Both the position numbers and the translations under genes were made by a program. From contig JAGRIK010000357.1 in NCBI GenBank assembly GCA_020443325.1, forward strand, positions 1 to 64,000: DNA of 64,000 nucleotides, given 5' to 3'. This document shows positions 1 through 8,851 of this stretch, one piece after another. A model generated the notes under the pieces. It searched no databases. It saw only the letters and a list, made by a program, of their open reading frames with translations, and was not told the DNA's origin. The stretch is from Halioglobus sp. (lineage in GTDB: Bacteria; Pseudomonadota; Gammaproteobacteria; Pseudomonadales; Halieaceae). Each line of letters starts with the position of its first letter. Within the stretch, counting starts at the first letter, position 1.

Positions 1-23
1 ACAACCCAAAACCACAGCGACCA

Positions 24-137
24 CTAGCCCTGACGCTGCTTGTGACGCGGATTGCTGCAAACAACATACACCACGCCCTTGCGGCGCACGACTTTACAGT
101 TGTCGCAAATTCGCTTTACACTTGCTCTTACTTTCAT
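24..137 (-). CDS. rpmJ: 50S ribosomal protein L36
   Basis: Reading the minus strand from ATG at 137 gives a 37-residue protein starting [17 protein letters not shown] and ending PRHKQRQG, which is L36 along its full length. Cys11, Cys14, Cys27 and His32 form the zinc-binding set, so this is the zinc-containing type. L36 is a small basic protein of the large ribosomal subunit. GGAG at 148-145 lies seven bases before the start. The gene usually sits between secY (or infA) and rpsM; here the upstream neighbours are a methionine aminopeptidase remnant and a protease gene, and the gene has its own promoter. The gene downstream lies outside the window. Identity is very secure. Confidence 0.95.
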   Translation of the reverse strand: MKVRASVKRICDNCKVVRRKGVVYVVCSNPRHKQRQG

Positions 138-171
138 CGTCTTGCTCCACTGGATACGGAGAAAGCGTATC

Positions 172-201
172 AGTATAAACCTTGGCTGGCGAGCCGTTCA
201 A
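172..201 (-). promoter_or_regulatory. Sigma-70-type promoter of rpmJ
   Basis: On the minus strand TTGAAC (201-196) is followed, after 18 bases, by TATACT (177-172). The -10 box matches the consensus at five of six positions and the -35 box at four of six. It lies 35 bases upstream of the rpmJ start, between rpmJ and the aminopeptidase remnant, so rpmJ can be transcribed alone. Confidence 0.6.
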
Positions 202-286
202 GGCCCGTTCAACCGATTTTAGTCCTTTTCTCACAACACCTTCGGGCTTGCGGCCCTTCGCCGCGTCACGATCAGCCAACAGGCGA

Positions 287-475
287 CTAGACCCCAGACC
301 CGACAGTCTCCCCCGGCTGCGGGGGACCTGTCAAAACCAAAGGACCATCCGCTGTCAAGGCAATTGTGTGCTCAAAGTGAGCACTCCAACGACCGTCCAC
401 CGTTGCCTGAGTCCAACCTGAATTGCTCCAACCTGAATTGCTCCAACCTGAATCCAGCCCCGCTGTTGTATTCAC
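287..475 (-). pseudogene. C-terminal remnant of type I methionine aminopeptidase
   Basis: The minus-strand frame encodes 62 residues. The central part ([20 protein letters not shown], then [10 protein letters not shown]) matches the C-terminal signature of type I methionine aminopeptidases: DGWT, then S-A-x-F/Y-E-H-T with the conserved Glu and His, then the closing EILT-like segment. The other ~200 residues of the pitabread fold, with most metal ligands, are missing, because the protease gene lies directly upstream. A possible GTG start at 475 overlaps the protease TGA stop (GTGA), so the fragment could be translated by coupling. Just before the conserved part, a tandem duplication adds repeated S-G-W-S-N units. 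I read it as a decayed gene end beside rpmJ; in many bacteria map precedes infA and rpmJ. Confidence 0.7.
412..453. repeat. 15-bp tandem repeat inside the aminopeptidase remnant
   Basis: TCCAACCTGAATTGC occurs exactly at 412-426 and 427-441, with a third 12-base partial copy at 442-453. On the minus strand each unit adds five in-frame residues (SNSGW), so the expansion keeps the reading frame of the remnant. Confidence 0.9.
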
Positions 476-1002
476 GGGACCTGCCGCAGGATCAGCGTGT
501 CGCCGCGTTGTGTAAATTCAATATGCTTGAGAAATGACATGCCCAGCAGCACTTCCTGCGTCTGCAGGCCCGGGGAAATGCCAGCGGATACATCGTACAG
601 CTCGATATCGCCCACGCTGATACTGCTGAGAGTTGCTGCGTAGCTGGTCGACATGCCATTTGCGGTTTGGGTTGGGAATGCAGCGCCGCGCCGCAAGCCC
701 AGCCGGGTCGCCACAGACGCGGGGATGGCCACGCCAGTGGCTCCCGTATCCAGCATAAAGGTTACCGGTTCACCGTTGATCTCTCCGCTGGTGACATAGT
801 GACCGAACTTGTTGCGCTGCAGCACAACCTCGCGCACACCGCCCTCGGTATAGCTGGTCTGCAGGGATTGATTGGGGTTGTACTGCTTGTCGAGGAAGTC
901 ACTGAAAAAGGCGACCCCCAGGGCAAGCAGTACCAGCCATGCCAGCACTTGCATGGTGGTGCCCATACGCTTTTGTTCATGCACTTCTTCGTCGGCACCC
1001 AT
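472..1002 (-). CDS. Retropepsin-like aspartic protease (TIGR02281 type)
   Basis: A 176-residue protein with one N-terminal membrane segment (about residues 17-36) and a periplasmic retropepsin-like domain. The catalytic motif LDTGATGV is clear and is followed by the hydrophobic [11 protein letters not shown] stretch. A second family feature, [13 protein letters not shown] near the C-terminus, matches the GMxFL segment of clan AA proteases. Such proteins act as dimers because each chain supplies one Asp. The substrate is unknown. The gene follows the MscS gene by 18 bases on the same strand. Neither the ATG at 1002 nor the one at 966 has a good Shine-Dalgarno sequence, so the start is uncertain. 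Confidence 0.85.
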   Translation of the reverse strand: MGADEEVHEQKRMGTTMQVLAWLVLLALGVAFFSDFLDKQYNPNQSLQTSYTEGGVREVVLQRNKFGHYVTSGEINGEPVTFMLDTGATGVAIPASVATRLGLRRGAAFPTQTANGMSTSYAATLSSISVGDIELYDVSAGISPGLQTQEVLLGMSFLKHIEFTQRGDTLILRQVP

Positions 1003-1020
1003 ACGCTAGAGCCACGACCG

Positions 1021-2415
1021 CTAGGCGTTATTGTCCTTTGGGTCGGACGCGTCAACAGCGGGATAAAAATGCACATCGGTTTGCGGGAACGGAATGGAGA
1101 TACCCTGCTTGTCGAACTCGCGTTTGACGGATTCCATCACATCCCAGTGCACGGCCCAGTAGTCCTCGGTTTTTGTCCACGGGCGACAGATCAGGTTAAC
1201 CGATGAATCCGCCAGTTCGTGCAGGCGAATCGTCGGCTCTGGCGTCTCAAGCACCTTGGGGTGCTGCGACAGTATCGTCTGCAGAATCTCCTGCGCTTTG
1301 CCAAAATCGTCGGAGTAGCCAATTCCGAATACCATATCCACACGACGCGTATCGCTGCCGGTTATATTGGTGATCGCACCATTCCAGACATTGTTATTGG
1401 GTATGGTAATCAACTGGTTATCGAACGTTTTAATGGTGGTAGACAGCAGGTTCATACCACTGACCGCCCCGCTGACGCCGCTGACGGTGACCGCATCGCC
1501 GATGTCATAAGGCCGATAGATCAGAATCAGCACCCCGCTGGCAAAGTTGCTGAGCGTGCCCTGTAATGCCAGGCCGATGACCAGACCCGCGGCCCCGATC
1601 AACGCCAGTACCGGGCCGATATTGATACCAATTATTGGCAGGCAGGCAATAAAACCAATCGCCAGCACTACGCGTCGCACAGCGACCTTTATGAAGTTCT
1701 CCAGCAGCATTGATACTGGCTGTCGTGCGACAAGGCGATCGGTCAAGCCGCCCAGGATACGGGCCAAAAATACGACAAACACTATGGCGACCACAAACTT
1801 GATAATATTGATGAGAAACAACTGACCGCCGTCGTCAGACTGCATCCATGCCTTCGCAGCCAGCAGTGTGGCGCTGGTGTTGTCGACAGTGGGTTTGAGC
1901 GCGGTCACGGCGTTCAGATAGAGACGCTGCTCCTTGACGTCACCACCTTTACTTTCCAGTGCGTCAAGTACGATACCGAGACGCTTGCCAATACTGCCCT
2001 GGTCGACCAGTAGCAAAGCAATCTTCTCCTCCAGCGCAGTGCTTTCTTTCTCCGCTGCCGCGTCGGACTGCCCTGCACTGGCGACGCCCTTAGCGTCGGC
2101 ATTACCGCTGGCAGCGCCACTACCACTGGGCTGCTCGCCTGCGTCCTGCTTCTGATCCCTGCTCCTGATTTCCAGCTTGCTGATTTGCGTTGCTTTTCGT
2201 GACAGTGCGTCCTGCCAGGCTGCGGCCTCCACTTTAAGCTCCTCCTGTGTCAGCGGCAGCAGCATCGCGTTGAGATCCTCAGTGCTGATATCAATATTCT
2301 TCGCAGTCCTTGCAACGTAGGATTCCCCAGCCATAGCCAAGGGATGCAGGAACAATAGCGCTAGCACGACAACTGCCGAACGCATGACATATTTCAACGA
2401 ATGCCTGGAATTCAC
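1021..2415 (-). CDS. MscS-family mechanosensitive channel
   Basis: A small-conductance mechanosensitive channel protein that would release solutes during hypo-osmotic shock. It has an N-terminal signal-like segment ending near AMAGESY, a long periplasmic helical region with Gln/Lys/Ala/Ser-rich stretches, then transmembrane helices. The pore-lining helix is rich in Gly and Ala (IGAAGLVIGLALQGTLSNFA), and the MscS beta domain follows (DIGDAVTVSGVSGAVSGMNL, then TIPNNNVWNGAITN). The chosen GTG at 2415 is preceded five bases upstream by AGGAG; an ATG 39 bases further upstream lacks one. At 464 residues it is longer than E. coli MscS (about 286) because of the periplasmic extension. It probably shares a transcript with the retropepsin gene. 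Confidence 0.9.
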   Translation of the reverse strand: MNSRHSLKYVMRSAVVVLALLFLHPLAMAGESYVARTAKNIDISTEDLNAMLLPLTQEELKVEAAAWQDALSRKATQISKLEIRSRDQKQDAGEQPSGSGAASGNADAKGVASAGQSDAAAEKESTALEEKIALLLVDQGSIGKRLGIVLDALESKGGDVKEQRLYLNAVTALKPTVDNTSATLLAAKAWMQSDDGGQLFLINIIKFVVAIVFVVFLARILGGLTDRLVARQPVSMLLENFIKVAVRRVVLAIGFIACLPIIGINIGPVLALIGAAGLVIGLALQGTLSNFASGVLILIYRPYDIGDAVTVSGVSGAVSGMNLLSTTIKTFDNQLITIPNNNVWNGAITNITGSDTRRVDMVFGIGYSDDFGKAQEILQTILSQHPKVLETPEPTIRLHELADSSVNLICRPWTKTEDYWAVHWDVMESVKREFDKQGISIPFPQTDVHFYPAVDASDPKDNNA

Positions 2416-2639
2416 AACTTCTCCTTTTGAATCTGACCCATAGCAGTGTCGCATTATAGAGCGAATTACTTTGCGGTGGCCAATAGCTCACGCAAGCAAT
2501 ACCCGTTACCCCCTTAACCCCGTCTTCGCAGTACCTGCCTGGCGCGCAGCTTCTTCTATCCAGCTCGTACTGTTATGCTTTCGCATCGAGAGCGAAATGA
2601 CAAACTGCGCAGCAGCGATAGCGCGACAGGAGCGGACTT

Positions 2640-3992
2640 TTGGGCCAGCCAGCACGACGTCTTCAACTATGTTTCCAGGCGGCACTGCTGTTTGGCCTGA
2701 TCGCCACTGCCGTGCAGGCGGAAGCCAGCACCGGGCCTGACACCACGCTCATCACAGCACCCACAGAAGCAACTGAGAAAGGCAGCTGGTGGAAGTTCTA
2801 TGCCGGCACGATGGCGATCGCGTCCAATAACTATTACGACCCCCACGGTGTAGATTTCAAATGGGTGTATTCTCGCAAGGACCCACTGCCGGCTGATCCC
2901 AGAATTTATGTGGCGATGCACGGCTCCGGAGGCGGTGAGGGCACCATGCGGGTATTCGGTCCCTCATCACTGGGCGATATAGAAGTGCGCACGCAGGACG
3001 CGGAGGCCTACAGCCAGAAATGGCGGGAGTGGTGGACAATCGGCAGCGACGGTACCCCCTATCCGGGTCGCAGAATAGCCGCCACACTGGAATTCCTGAC
3101 AGAGCGCTACGGTATCGATGTGAGCAAACGCGGCATCGTCCTGGGCGGTTCCTCCATGGGCGGCGCCGGCGCCGTGTCCCAGACGATGATATTGCCCGAC
3201 CCCTGGCGAGCAGCTGTGGCCTGGTCCTCTGCGTTGTCGGGTGTCATCATGCCGAGGCAGATTGCGCAGAGGGATCCAGCTCAGTACGGCACCTTTCCAC
3301 CGGACAACCTCGCCAACAAGGCACTTTGGGACAGTTTCGATTTCGAGGTCCAGTCGCGAAAAGATCCTGTTGTACGAGGCATACACTATCGACATGCCTT
3401 CAGCACAAACGACCAGTTCAGTGCCGGGCTGAAGGGGGCGAGCACACAGCTATTGTTCGTCAACCTTGTAGAAGAGCAAAAGATTGGCGGGGCTTTCGGT
3501 TGGGTGAAAGCCGGACATGCGTTTTACGAGGACGGCGTGAAGCTGCCGAACATGTCCACCTTTGAAAGCCCGGAACAGGATGTCACGCTGGACCGCGCGC
3601 ATCCCGCGATTACCCACTCTACCGGCAACTACCCGTTGCTGGCGAAGGACCGCTTGAAACAGGCGAAATTTCCCCGCGGTCACTACAATATGGGGATTAC
3701 CTGGGACCACGCCAATATCGTGGACGACAGCGCAGAAATTGTGTTTCCCCTGAAGTACAAGCGGCGCGTCGATCTCGGCAAGGGAATTCCCGATCAACCG
3801 GAGAACATCACGATCAGCGTCACGCCGAGGCGCGCGCGCAACTTTGAGCTGCGCGATGGTGAGACCCTTAAGTGGTCATGGGATGGGGGTGCCCTGTCCG
3901 GCTCCGCAACCGTTACCGGCGACACGGTAACGGTTGATGACATCCCACTGGTGTCCGGGGACAGCTACAAGATGCTCAGGATCTATCGATAA
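2640..3992 (+). CDS. Secreted alpha/beta-hydrolase (esterase-like)
   Basis: A 450-residue exported protein. Residues 1-28 form a signal peptide (hydrophobic run ending TAVQAEA). The middle is an alpha/beta hydrolase fold with AMHGSGGGEG as a likely oxyanion region and GGSSMGG as the nucleophile elbow, a G-x-S-x-G variant. Candidate acid and His residues lie further on, for example in the GHYNMGITWDHANI segment. The C-terminal ~80 residues look like a beta-sandwich accessory domain. TTG at 2640 is chosen because AGGAG lies seven bases before it and no better start gives an intact signal peptide. A glycosyltransferase gene follows closely on the same strand. The substrate is not predictable. 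Confidence 0.75.
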   Translation: MGQPARRLQLCFQAALLFGLIATAVQAEASTGPDTTLITAPTEATEKGSWWKFYAGTMAIASNNYYDPHGVDFKWVYSRKDPLPADPRIYVAMHGSGGGEGTMRVFGPSSLGDIEVRTQDAEAYSQKWREWWTIGSDGTPYPGRRIAATLEFLTERYGIDVSKRGIVLGGSSMGGAGAVSQTMILPDPWRAAVAWSSALSGVIMPRQIAQRDPAQYGTFPPDNLANKALWDSFDFEVQSRKDPVVRGIHYRHAFSTNDQFSAGLKGASTQLLFVNLVEEQKIGGAFGWVKAGHAFYEDGVKLPNMSTFESPEQDVTLDRAHPAITHSTGNYPLLAKDRLKQAKFPRGHYNMGITWDHANIVDDSAEIVFPLKYKRRVDLGKGIPDQPENITISVTPRRARNFELRDGETLKWSWDGGALSGSATVTGDTVTVDDIPLVSGDSYKMLRIYR

Positions 3993-4026
3993 GGAAGCGC
4001 TCGCATTTCCCCAATCCCACAAAAAA

Positions 4027-5223
4027 GTGCACCGTGTGAACATCGGCATTGACACTACCTGCTGGTGGAACAATCGCGGTTTCGGTCGATTCACACGCGA
4101 ACTGCTCAGCGCCCTGTTCCGGCTGGATTCCGGGCACCACTTCTACCTCTTTGTCGACCAGCCGCTGCACGAATTGTCGGGACTGGATAATGTCAGCGTC
4201 GTGCAGGTCCAATCTTCGCGGCCAACAACGCAGGCGGCAGTCGCGGACAGCCGGCGATCGTTATTCGACATGTATGAACTGTACAAAGCAGTCGCAGCCG
4301 CCCCGCTGGACATCATGTTTTTTCCCGCTGTGTATTCCTGGTATCCCATACCTCGCGGGCTCGTGAGTATGGTGACAGTCCACGATGCGATCGCGGAACA
4401 CTACCCGAAACTGATCTTTCCCAGGTGGAAGAATCGCCTTTTCTGGGCGCTGAAAGTCAAGCTCGCGCTGTGGCAAAGTAAGCGCATACTGACAGTATCA
4501 CAGGCGGCAAAACAGGAAATCGTAGAATACATGGGTGTGCCCGAAGGCAATATTGATGTTGCCAGCGCCGCTCCAAACCCGCTGTTCAGGCAGACCCAGG
4601 ACAGCGCGCGGTTGCTGGCAGCGCGGCAACGGGCCTCTCTGCCCGGCGATGCCCCCGTCATTGTCTATGTCGGAGGGCTGGCGCCACACAAGAACCTCGA
4701 TGGCTTCCTGGATGGCTTTGAGAAGGCTGTCGAAAGTGGGCGCGTCGGGGATGTGCACCTGGCGCTGATCGGCGATTTCAAGGGCGGCGGCTTCCTGTCC
4801 AATTACGATTCGCTGCACGACAAAGTGATGGCCAGTGCGACCTTGCGCGCCCGGGTACATTTTTCGGGGTATGTCTCCGATGACGATCTCGTCGCGCTGT
4901 ACAGCAGTGCACTGGCTGCAGCCATGCCTTCATTCTCCGAGGGCTTTGGGCTACCGGCAGTCGAGGCGATGGCCTGCTCGGCGCCGGTATTGTCCAGTGA
5001 CAGGGGTTCACTGCCGGAAGTCGTCGGCGATGCCGGCATCTACTTCGACCCGTTCGATACCCAGACCATTTGCAATGCGATTATAGAAATGATCGAGAAC
5101 CCGCAGCTGCGCGCCCGGTTATCGACTAATGCCCTGGCCAGGTCGCAGCAGTTTACCTGGGAGCGCGCCGCGCGCCAGACGCTCGCGCATCTGGAGAACC
5201 TGTACGCGCCCTACGACCTATAA
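4027..5223 (+). CDS. Family 4 glycosyltransferase
   Basis: A GT-B glycosyltransferase of about 398 residues. The N-terminal Rossmann half begins VNIGIDTTCWWNNRGFGRFT, with the glycine-containing acceptor loop typical of family 4. The C-terminal half has VYVGGLAPHKN, then SFSEGFGLPAVEAMACSAPV, which carries the E-x7-E donor-binding motif. It would transfer a sugar from a nucleotide donor onto a cell-surface glycan or lipid in the cytoplasm. Two GTG codons (4027, 4036) are possible starts and neither has a strong Shine-Dalgarno sequence; AAGGAAG at 3991 is about 30 bases away. The stop overlaps the stop of the convergent substrate-binding protein gene. The acceptor is unknown. Confidence 0.88.
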   Translation: MHRVNIGIDTTCWWNNRGFGRFTRELLSALFRLDSGHHFYLFVDQPLHELSGLDNVSVVQVQSSRPTTQAAVADSRRSLFDMYELYKAVAAAPLDIMFFPAVYSWYPIPRGLVSMVTVHDAIAEHYPKLIFPRWKNRLFWALKVKLALWQSKRILTVSQAAKQEIVEYMGVPEGNIDVASAAPNPLFRQTQDSARLLAARQRASLPGDAPVIVYVGGLAPHKNLDGFLDGFEKAVESGRVGDVHLALIGDFKGGGFLSNYDSLHDKVMASATLRARVHFSGYVSDDDLVALYSSALAAAMPSFSEGFGLPAVEAMACSAPVLSSDRGSLPEVVGDAGIYFDPFDTQTICNAIIEMIENPQLRARLSTNALARSQQFTWERAARQTLAHLENLYAPYDL

Positions 5224-6165
5224 ATCAACAAACACATCCGCCACAGAAACCGGCTCGCGTACCACCCTGATCTCCAGCAACTGGTCGGCCAGCGTCTGCC
5301 ACCGCGCCTGGGTCATCTCACCCACGCGACCGGTCTCGGCCGTTTTGATCAGCGCGCGCTGCGCCTCGGCACTCTGCGCAAATGTCTCAGCTGACATCGC
5401 ACGGTTGAGTGCCAGCATCGCCGTATTTGTCTCGGTGGGATCCTGCAGATAATCGTTCCAGCCACTGCGCACTGCCGCCACCATGGATTTCACTTCATCC
5501 GGCGACGTCTCCCAGCGTTTGCGCTGCGTCACCAACACCGCTGTGTAAGGGTTGTAGCCGCTGTCGGCGACCAGGAAGGTCTTCACCTCTAGTCCAGCGG
5601 CAACGGCAGCCAGCGGCTCACTGGTGACAAAGCACTGCTGCGCGACCCTCGGGTCATTCTGGAAATTCCCGATACCACCCAGATAGGGTGCGGTTACTAC
5701 AGTTATCGGAGCGTATTTTTTCATGAAGTACTGTGCATACGGGAGTCCGGACTGCCACAGCAACACGCCCTCGCTCTGCATGACCTGCTCGATCGATTCA
5801 AAGCCGCGCTCGGCGTGCGTCATAATACCCTGCGGGTTGGTCTGGTAAGTGGCAAACAGCGCGACTATGTCGCGCGCACCTCGCGCCAGCGCGATGACAA
5901 CCTCATCCGCCGACACAATCGCGTAATCGACCCTGCCCGCCAGCAACATCTGTATCGTCGGAGTCCCCGAACCGCCCTCAATAATGTCTACGTCCAGGCC
6001 GTTATCGGCATAGTAGTCCTTCAGCTGTGCTGCATAGAATCCGCCAAACTGCGGTTCTGGTTTCCAGTTCAACGCCAACACCAACGGCTGCGGCGATGCC
6101 GCGGCTTGCGCCAGCAGCTGACAGCAGAACAACATCGCCGATAAAAAAATCGCCCGTCTGTGCAT
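5218..6165 (-). CDS. ABC importer substrate-binding protein (NMT1/ThiY-like)
   Basis: A periplasmic binding protein of 315 residues with a signal peptide (residues 1 to about 23, ending AQAAA). The mature start, LVLALNWKPEPQFGGFYAAQ, and the segment DYYADNGLDVDIIEGGSGT are typical of the NMT1/SsuA/ThiY superfamily, which binds thiamine precursors, riboflavin, sulfonates or related compounds. It would deliver ligand to the adjacent permease. Its ATG overlaps the permease stop by one base (TAATG), so the two are translationally coupled. It is the last gene of a four-gene operon. The ligand cannot be read from the sequence; a pyrimidine or flavin-type ligand is only a family-based guess. Confidence 0.85.
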   Translation of the reverse strand: MHRRAIFLSAMLFCCQLLAQAAASPQPLVLALNWKPEPQFGGFYAAQLKDYYADNGLDVDIIEGGSGTPTIQMLLAGRVDYAIVSADEVVIALARGARDIVALFATYQTNPQGIMTHAERGFESIEQVMQSEGVLLWQSGLPYAQYFMKKYAPITVVTAPYLGGIGNFQNDPRVAQQCFVTSEPLAAVAAGLEVKTFLVADSGYNPYTAVLVTQRKRWETSPDEVKSMVAAVRSGWNDYLQDPTETNTAMLALNRAMSAETFAQSAEAQRALIKTAETGRVGEMTQARWQTLADQLLEIRVVREPVSVADVFVDL

Positions 6166-6938
6166 TACAACTTCCTCAGGTAGGGTCTGCCGCGCAGCAA
6201 CAACCGGCTTGCGACCTCAATGATAAATACCAGCAGCAACGCCAGCACACTGGACATCACCACACCGCTGAACACCAGGTCTACGCGTTGCTGCGTGCGC
6301 GCAGCGTCAATCAGGCTGCCCAGTCCACCGCCTGCGATAAACTCTCCGACGATCGCACCAATCACAGCGAGTCCGGCGGATATCTTTATCCCTGTCAGGA
6401 TATAGGGAATCGCAGACGGTATCTGCAACTTGAAAATCAGCTGCCAAGGCGAGGGGCGGTACAACCGGAATAACCCCTTCAGGTGGGCATCGGTTTCCTG
6501 CAGGCCCGTCAACGTATTGGCGAGGATGGGAAAGAGAGAGACGATAAAGGCCGACGCGCGCACCGTCGGCTGGCCGAAACCGAACCAGATGACCAGCAGC
6601 GGGGCGATGGAGATGATGGGAACGGTCTGGAAAAAGATGCAGAACGGCAACACCGCACGACGAACAATCGGAATCGCAAAGAACAGCAGCGCCAGCGTGA
6701 CGCCACTGACAGCACTCCAGCCCAGACCCCAGGCGATAGAGTTTGCAGTGCTGAGTGTCGCTGCGTAAATTTCCGGCCACAGCTCCAGTGTGGTCTGGAA
6801 TATTTGCGTGGGCGAGGGTAGCAGATACGATGCCACCCATTCCTGCGCGACCACCCACTCCCAGGTCGATAACAGTACCGCCAGGAAAATCCACGCGGGA
6901 TACTTTTCCACCAGCCACGCTTTAAGAGGATCGATCAC
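6165..6938 (-). CDS. ABC importer permease (SsuC/ThiX-like)
   Basis: An inner-membrane permease of 257 residues with about six transmembrane helices. The BPD_transp_1 coupling region is visible as QETDAHLKGLFRLYRPSPWQ, followed by IPSAIPYILTGIKISAGLA, where the EAA loop would contact the ATPase. The start is GTG at 6938, overlapping the ATPase stop by four bases (GTGA). It forms one importer with the ATPase upstream and the binding protein downstream. Confidence 0.9.
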   Translation of the reverse strand: MIDPLKAWLVEKYPAWIFLAVLLSTWEWVVAQEWVASYLLPSPTQIFQTTLELWPEIYAATLSTANSIAWGLGWSAVSGVTLALLFFAIPIVRRAVLPFCIFFQTVPIISIAPLLVIWFGFGQPTVRASAFIVSLFPILANTLTGLQETDAHLKGLFRLYRPSPWQLIFKLQIPSAIPYILTGIKISAGLAVIGAIVGEFIAGGGLGSLIDAARTQQRVDLVFSGVVMSSVLALLLVFIIEVASRLLLRGRPYLRKL

Positions 6939-7726
6939 GGTCGCTCCCCGCTGCGGCTGGATGCGGTATTACTGTTCTCCATTTCGCTGAAAAGCTGTGA
7001 GTAGGATTGCACGATCGCATTGAAGGATGGCGTCAGTTTGAGCTGCTGGTTCCTCTCGGCAAAATCGATCCCGCGCCAATCCCGCGCGCGACCCTCGCCG
7101 TCCAGCAACAGAATCTGGTCGCCCAGGTACACCGCTTCCGATATTGAATGCGTGACAAAAACGTACTGCAACTGCAAACGCGACTTTAACTCCAGCAACA
7201 AATCCTGCATCCGAAAGCGGGTGCGCTCGTCGAGTGCGGCGAAGGGCTCGTCCAGCAAAACAATTCCCGGTCGGGTCACCAGCGCTCGCGCCAGCGCCAC
7301 ACGCATCTGCATGCCACCGCTCAGCTCACCCGGAAAATGCTGCAGCCGCTCATCCAGCCCGAGTCGCTGCAGCAGATCGAGGGCATAGGCCCGCGACGCC
7401 TCGTTTTTTCCCCGCGTCAGCTCCAGCGGCAGCAGCACGTTCTCCAGGCAGGTGCGCCACGGCACCAGGCGCGGCTCCTGGAAGACATAGCTCATCTGCT
7501 TCGCCAGCGCGGGCGTTATGCGAATCACGCCGCTGCTGGGCTCCTCCAGCCCCATCAGCAGGCGCAGCAGTGTTGTCTTGCCACAGCCTGAGGGACCCAG
7601 CAGGCAAAGGCTGCTATCGGCCGCCACAGAGAACGACAAATCATTGATGACGGCTTGCCCATTATCGGAGAAGCGTTTGCCCAACCCCTGCACTTCGATG
7701 GCCGGTACCAGGGGGGAATCAGTCAT
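6935..7726 (-). CDS. ABC importer ATP-binding protein (SsuB/ThiZ-like)
   Basis: A 263-residue nucleotide-binding subunit. Walker A is GPSGCGKT at residues 44-51, the Q-loop lies in SYVFQEPRLVPW, the signature is LSGGM, Walker B is GIVLLDEP, and the switch His is in VFVTHS. It powers the coupled permease. ATG at 7726 is chosen because it gives the usual N-terminus (ending in a beta strand before GLGKRF) and overlaps the hydrolase stop by eight bases. The C-terminal ~45 residues are a family-typical extension. Confidence 0.92.
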   Translation of the reverse strand: MTDSPLVPAIEVQGLGKRFSDNGQAVINDLSFSVAADSSLCLLGPSGCGKTTLLRLLMGLEEPSSGVIRITPALAKQMSYVFQEPRLVPWRTCLENVLLPLELTRGKNEASRAYALDLLQRLGLDERLQHFPGELSGGMQMRVALARALVTRPGIVLLDEPFAALDERTRFRMQDLLLELKSRLQLQYVFVTHSISEAVYLGDQILLLDGEGRARDWRGIDFAERNQQLKLTPSFNAIVQSYSQLFSEMENSNTASSRSGERP

Positions 7727-8645
7727 GCGGCTCCACCAGCTGCATCTGCCACTCAACCTCAGGCACGGGCTCGCCCGCCAGAAACGCCTTGATCATTGCA
7801 TTCACCGGCTCCGGGGCTTCCTGGTTCACCCAATGCGATACCCTGGGCAGATAGCGGATCCTGAAATCACTGACATACGCCTCGGTGCCGTAGGTGGATT
7901 CCCTGGTCAGGGCAACGTCCTCTTCCCCCCAGATCATCAGGGTCGGCACGTCGATTACCGGCATGCCCCTGGCGGCCAATGCTTTCCTTCCCCGCAGCAA
8001 TGCGCGGTAATAATTGAGCATGGCGGTTAACGCGCCTTCGCGCATCGCGTTTTCCCTGAAGACGTTGATCACCTCGGGTGGAAACATCGCGGGATTCTCG
8101 CAGCTGTTTACTATTATGTCCCCGATAGCCCGCGCTCCGCGCAGGCCAAGCAGGAACTCCGGCAAACGGGGAATCTGGAAGAACAGGACATACCAGAACT
8201 TCCTGATCTGGGCGAACCCGGTACGCAGCGCTCTCTGCAGCGGGCCCGGATGGGGCACATTGCAGATAATCAGTTTCTCGAGCCTGCGTCGTTTCTCGAT
8301 AGCGAACTGCCAGGCAATTATCGCCCCCCAGTCGTGCCCGATCAGGACGACGGATTCCTTGCCCGACGCATCGATGAGCGCAGCCACATCTTCCATCAGC
8401 CTGTCGAGATGGTAGCTCTCGACCCCCAGCGGCCGGGAGCTGGCGCCATAGCCGCGCATATTCGGCGCCCACGCCTCGTAGCCTGCCGCGGCCAACATCG
8501 GCAGCTGGTAGCGCCAGGAGAAGTTGAGCTCAGGAAAACCGTGCAGGCACAGCGCCAGTGTGTCGCCCCTGCCGCATTTATCGACCTCAAACGTCAGGCC
8601 GTTGGCCTGTACAAAATGAGTACTGATTTGCTCTGTGCCTTCCAT
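7719..8645 (-). CDS. Alpha/beta-hydrolase, epoxide-hydrolase-like
   Basis: A cytoplasmic alpha/beta hydrolase of 308 residues. HGFPE at 35-39 forms the oxyanion loop, and GHDWG at 103-107 places an Asp (105) as nucleophile, as in epoxide hydrolases and haloalkane dehalogenases. MIWGEEDVAL carries the candidate acid and SHWVNQE the catalytic His. The YRALLRGR segment in the cap domain also fits epoxide hydrolases. A longer start at 8699 exists; ATG at 8645 gives the usual N-terminus. The gene is first in the operon and overlaps the ABC ATPase start, so the hydrolase may act on the imported compound. That link is inference. Confidence 0.85.
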   Translation of the reverse strand: MEGTEQISTHFVQANGLTFEVDKCGRGDTLALCLHGFPELNFSWRYQLPMLAAAGYEAWAPNMRGYGASSRPLGVESYHLDRLMEDVAALIDASGKESVVLIGHDWGAIIAWQFAIEKRRRLEKLIICNVPHPGPLQRALRTGFAQIRKFWYVLFFQIPRLPEFLLGLRGARAIGDIIVNSCENPAMFPPEVINVFRENAMREGALTAMLNYYRALLRGRKALAARGMPVIDVPTLMIWGEEDVALTRESTYGTEAYVSDFRIRYLPRVSHWVNQEAPEPVNAMIKAFLAGEPVPEVEWQMQLVEPHD

Positions 8646-8851
8646 TGAGCTTATCCCATCATTCACACCGGGCTCTCTTTTTGATACAACCGGGAACACT
8701 GCCCCGGTATTGCCCTGCGGCAGAAGAACACATGCTCAGGCAGGACATCCGCATCATATAGGTTGATGGCAACGGGTGCCAAACAGACTGGAGAACACTC
8801 GGATATACTGTTGCAACTGTCTCACAGGCTCGCCAGGATTACTTGGATTAT

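Noticed and set aside
42..290. 82-codon plus-strand frame over the first 290 bases
   Set aside because: It lies antisense to rpmJ and its promoter, and the residues resemble no protein.
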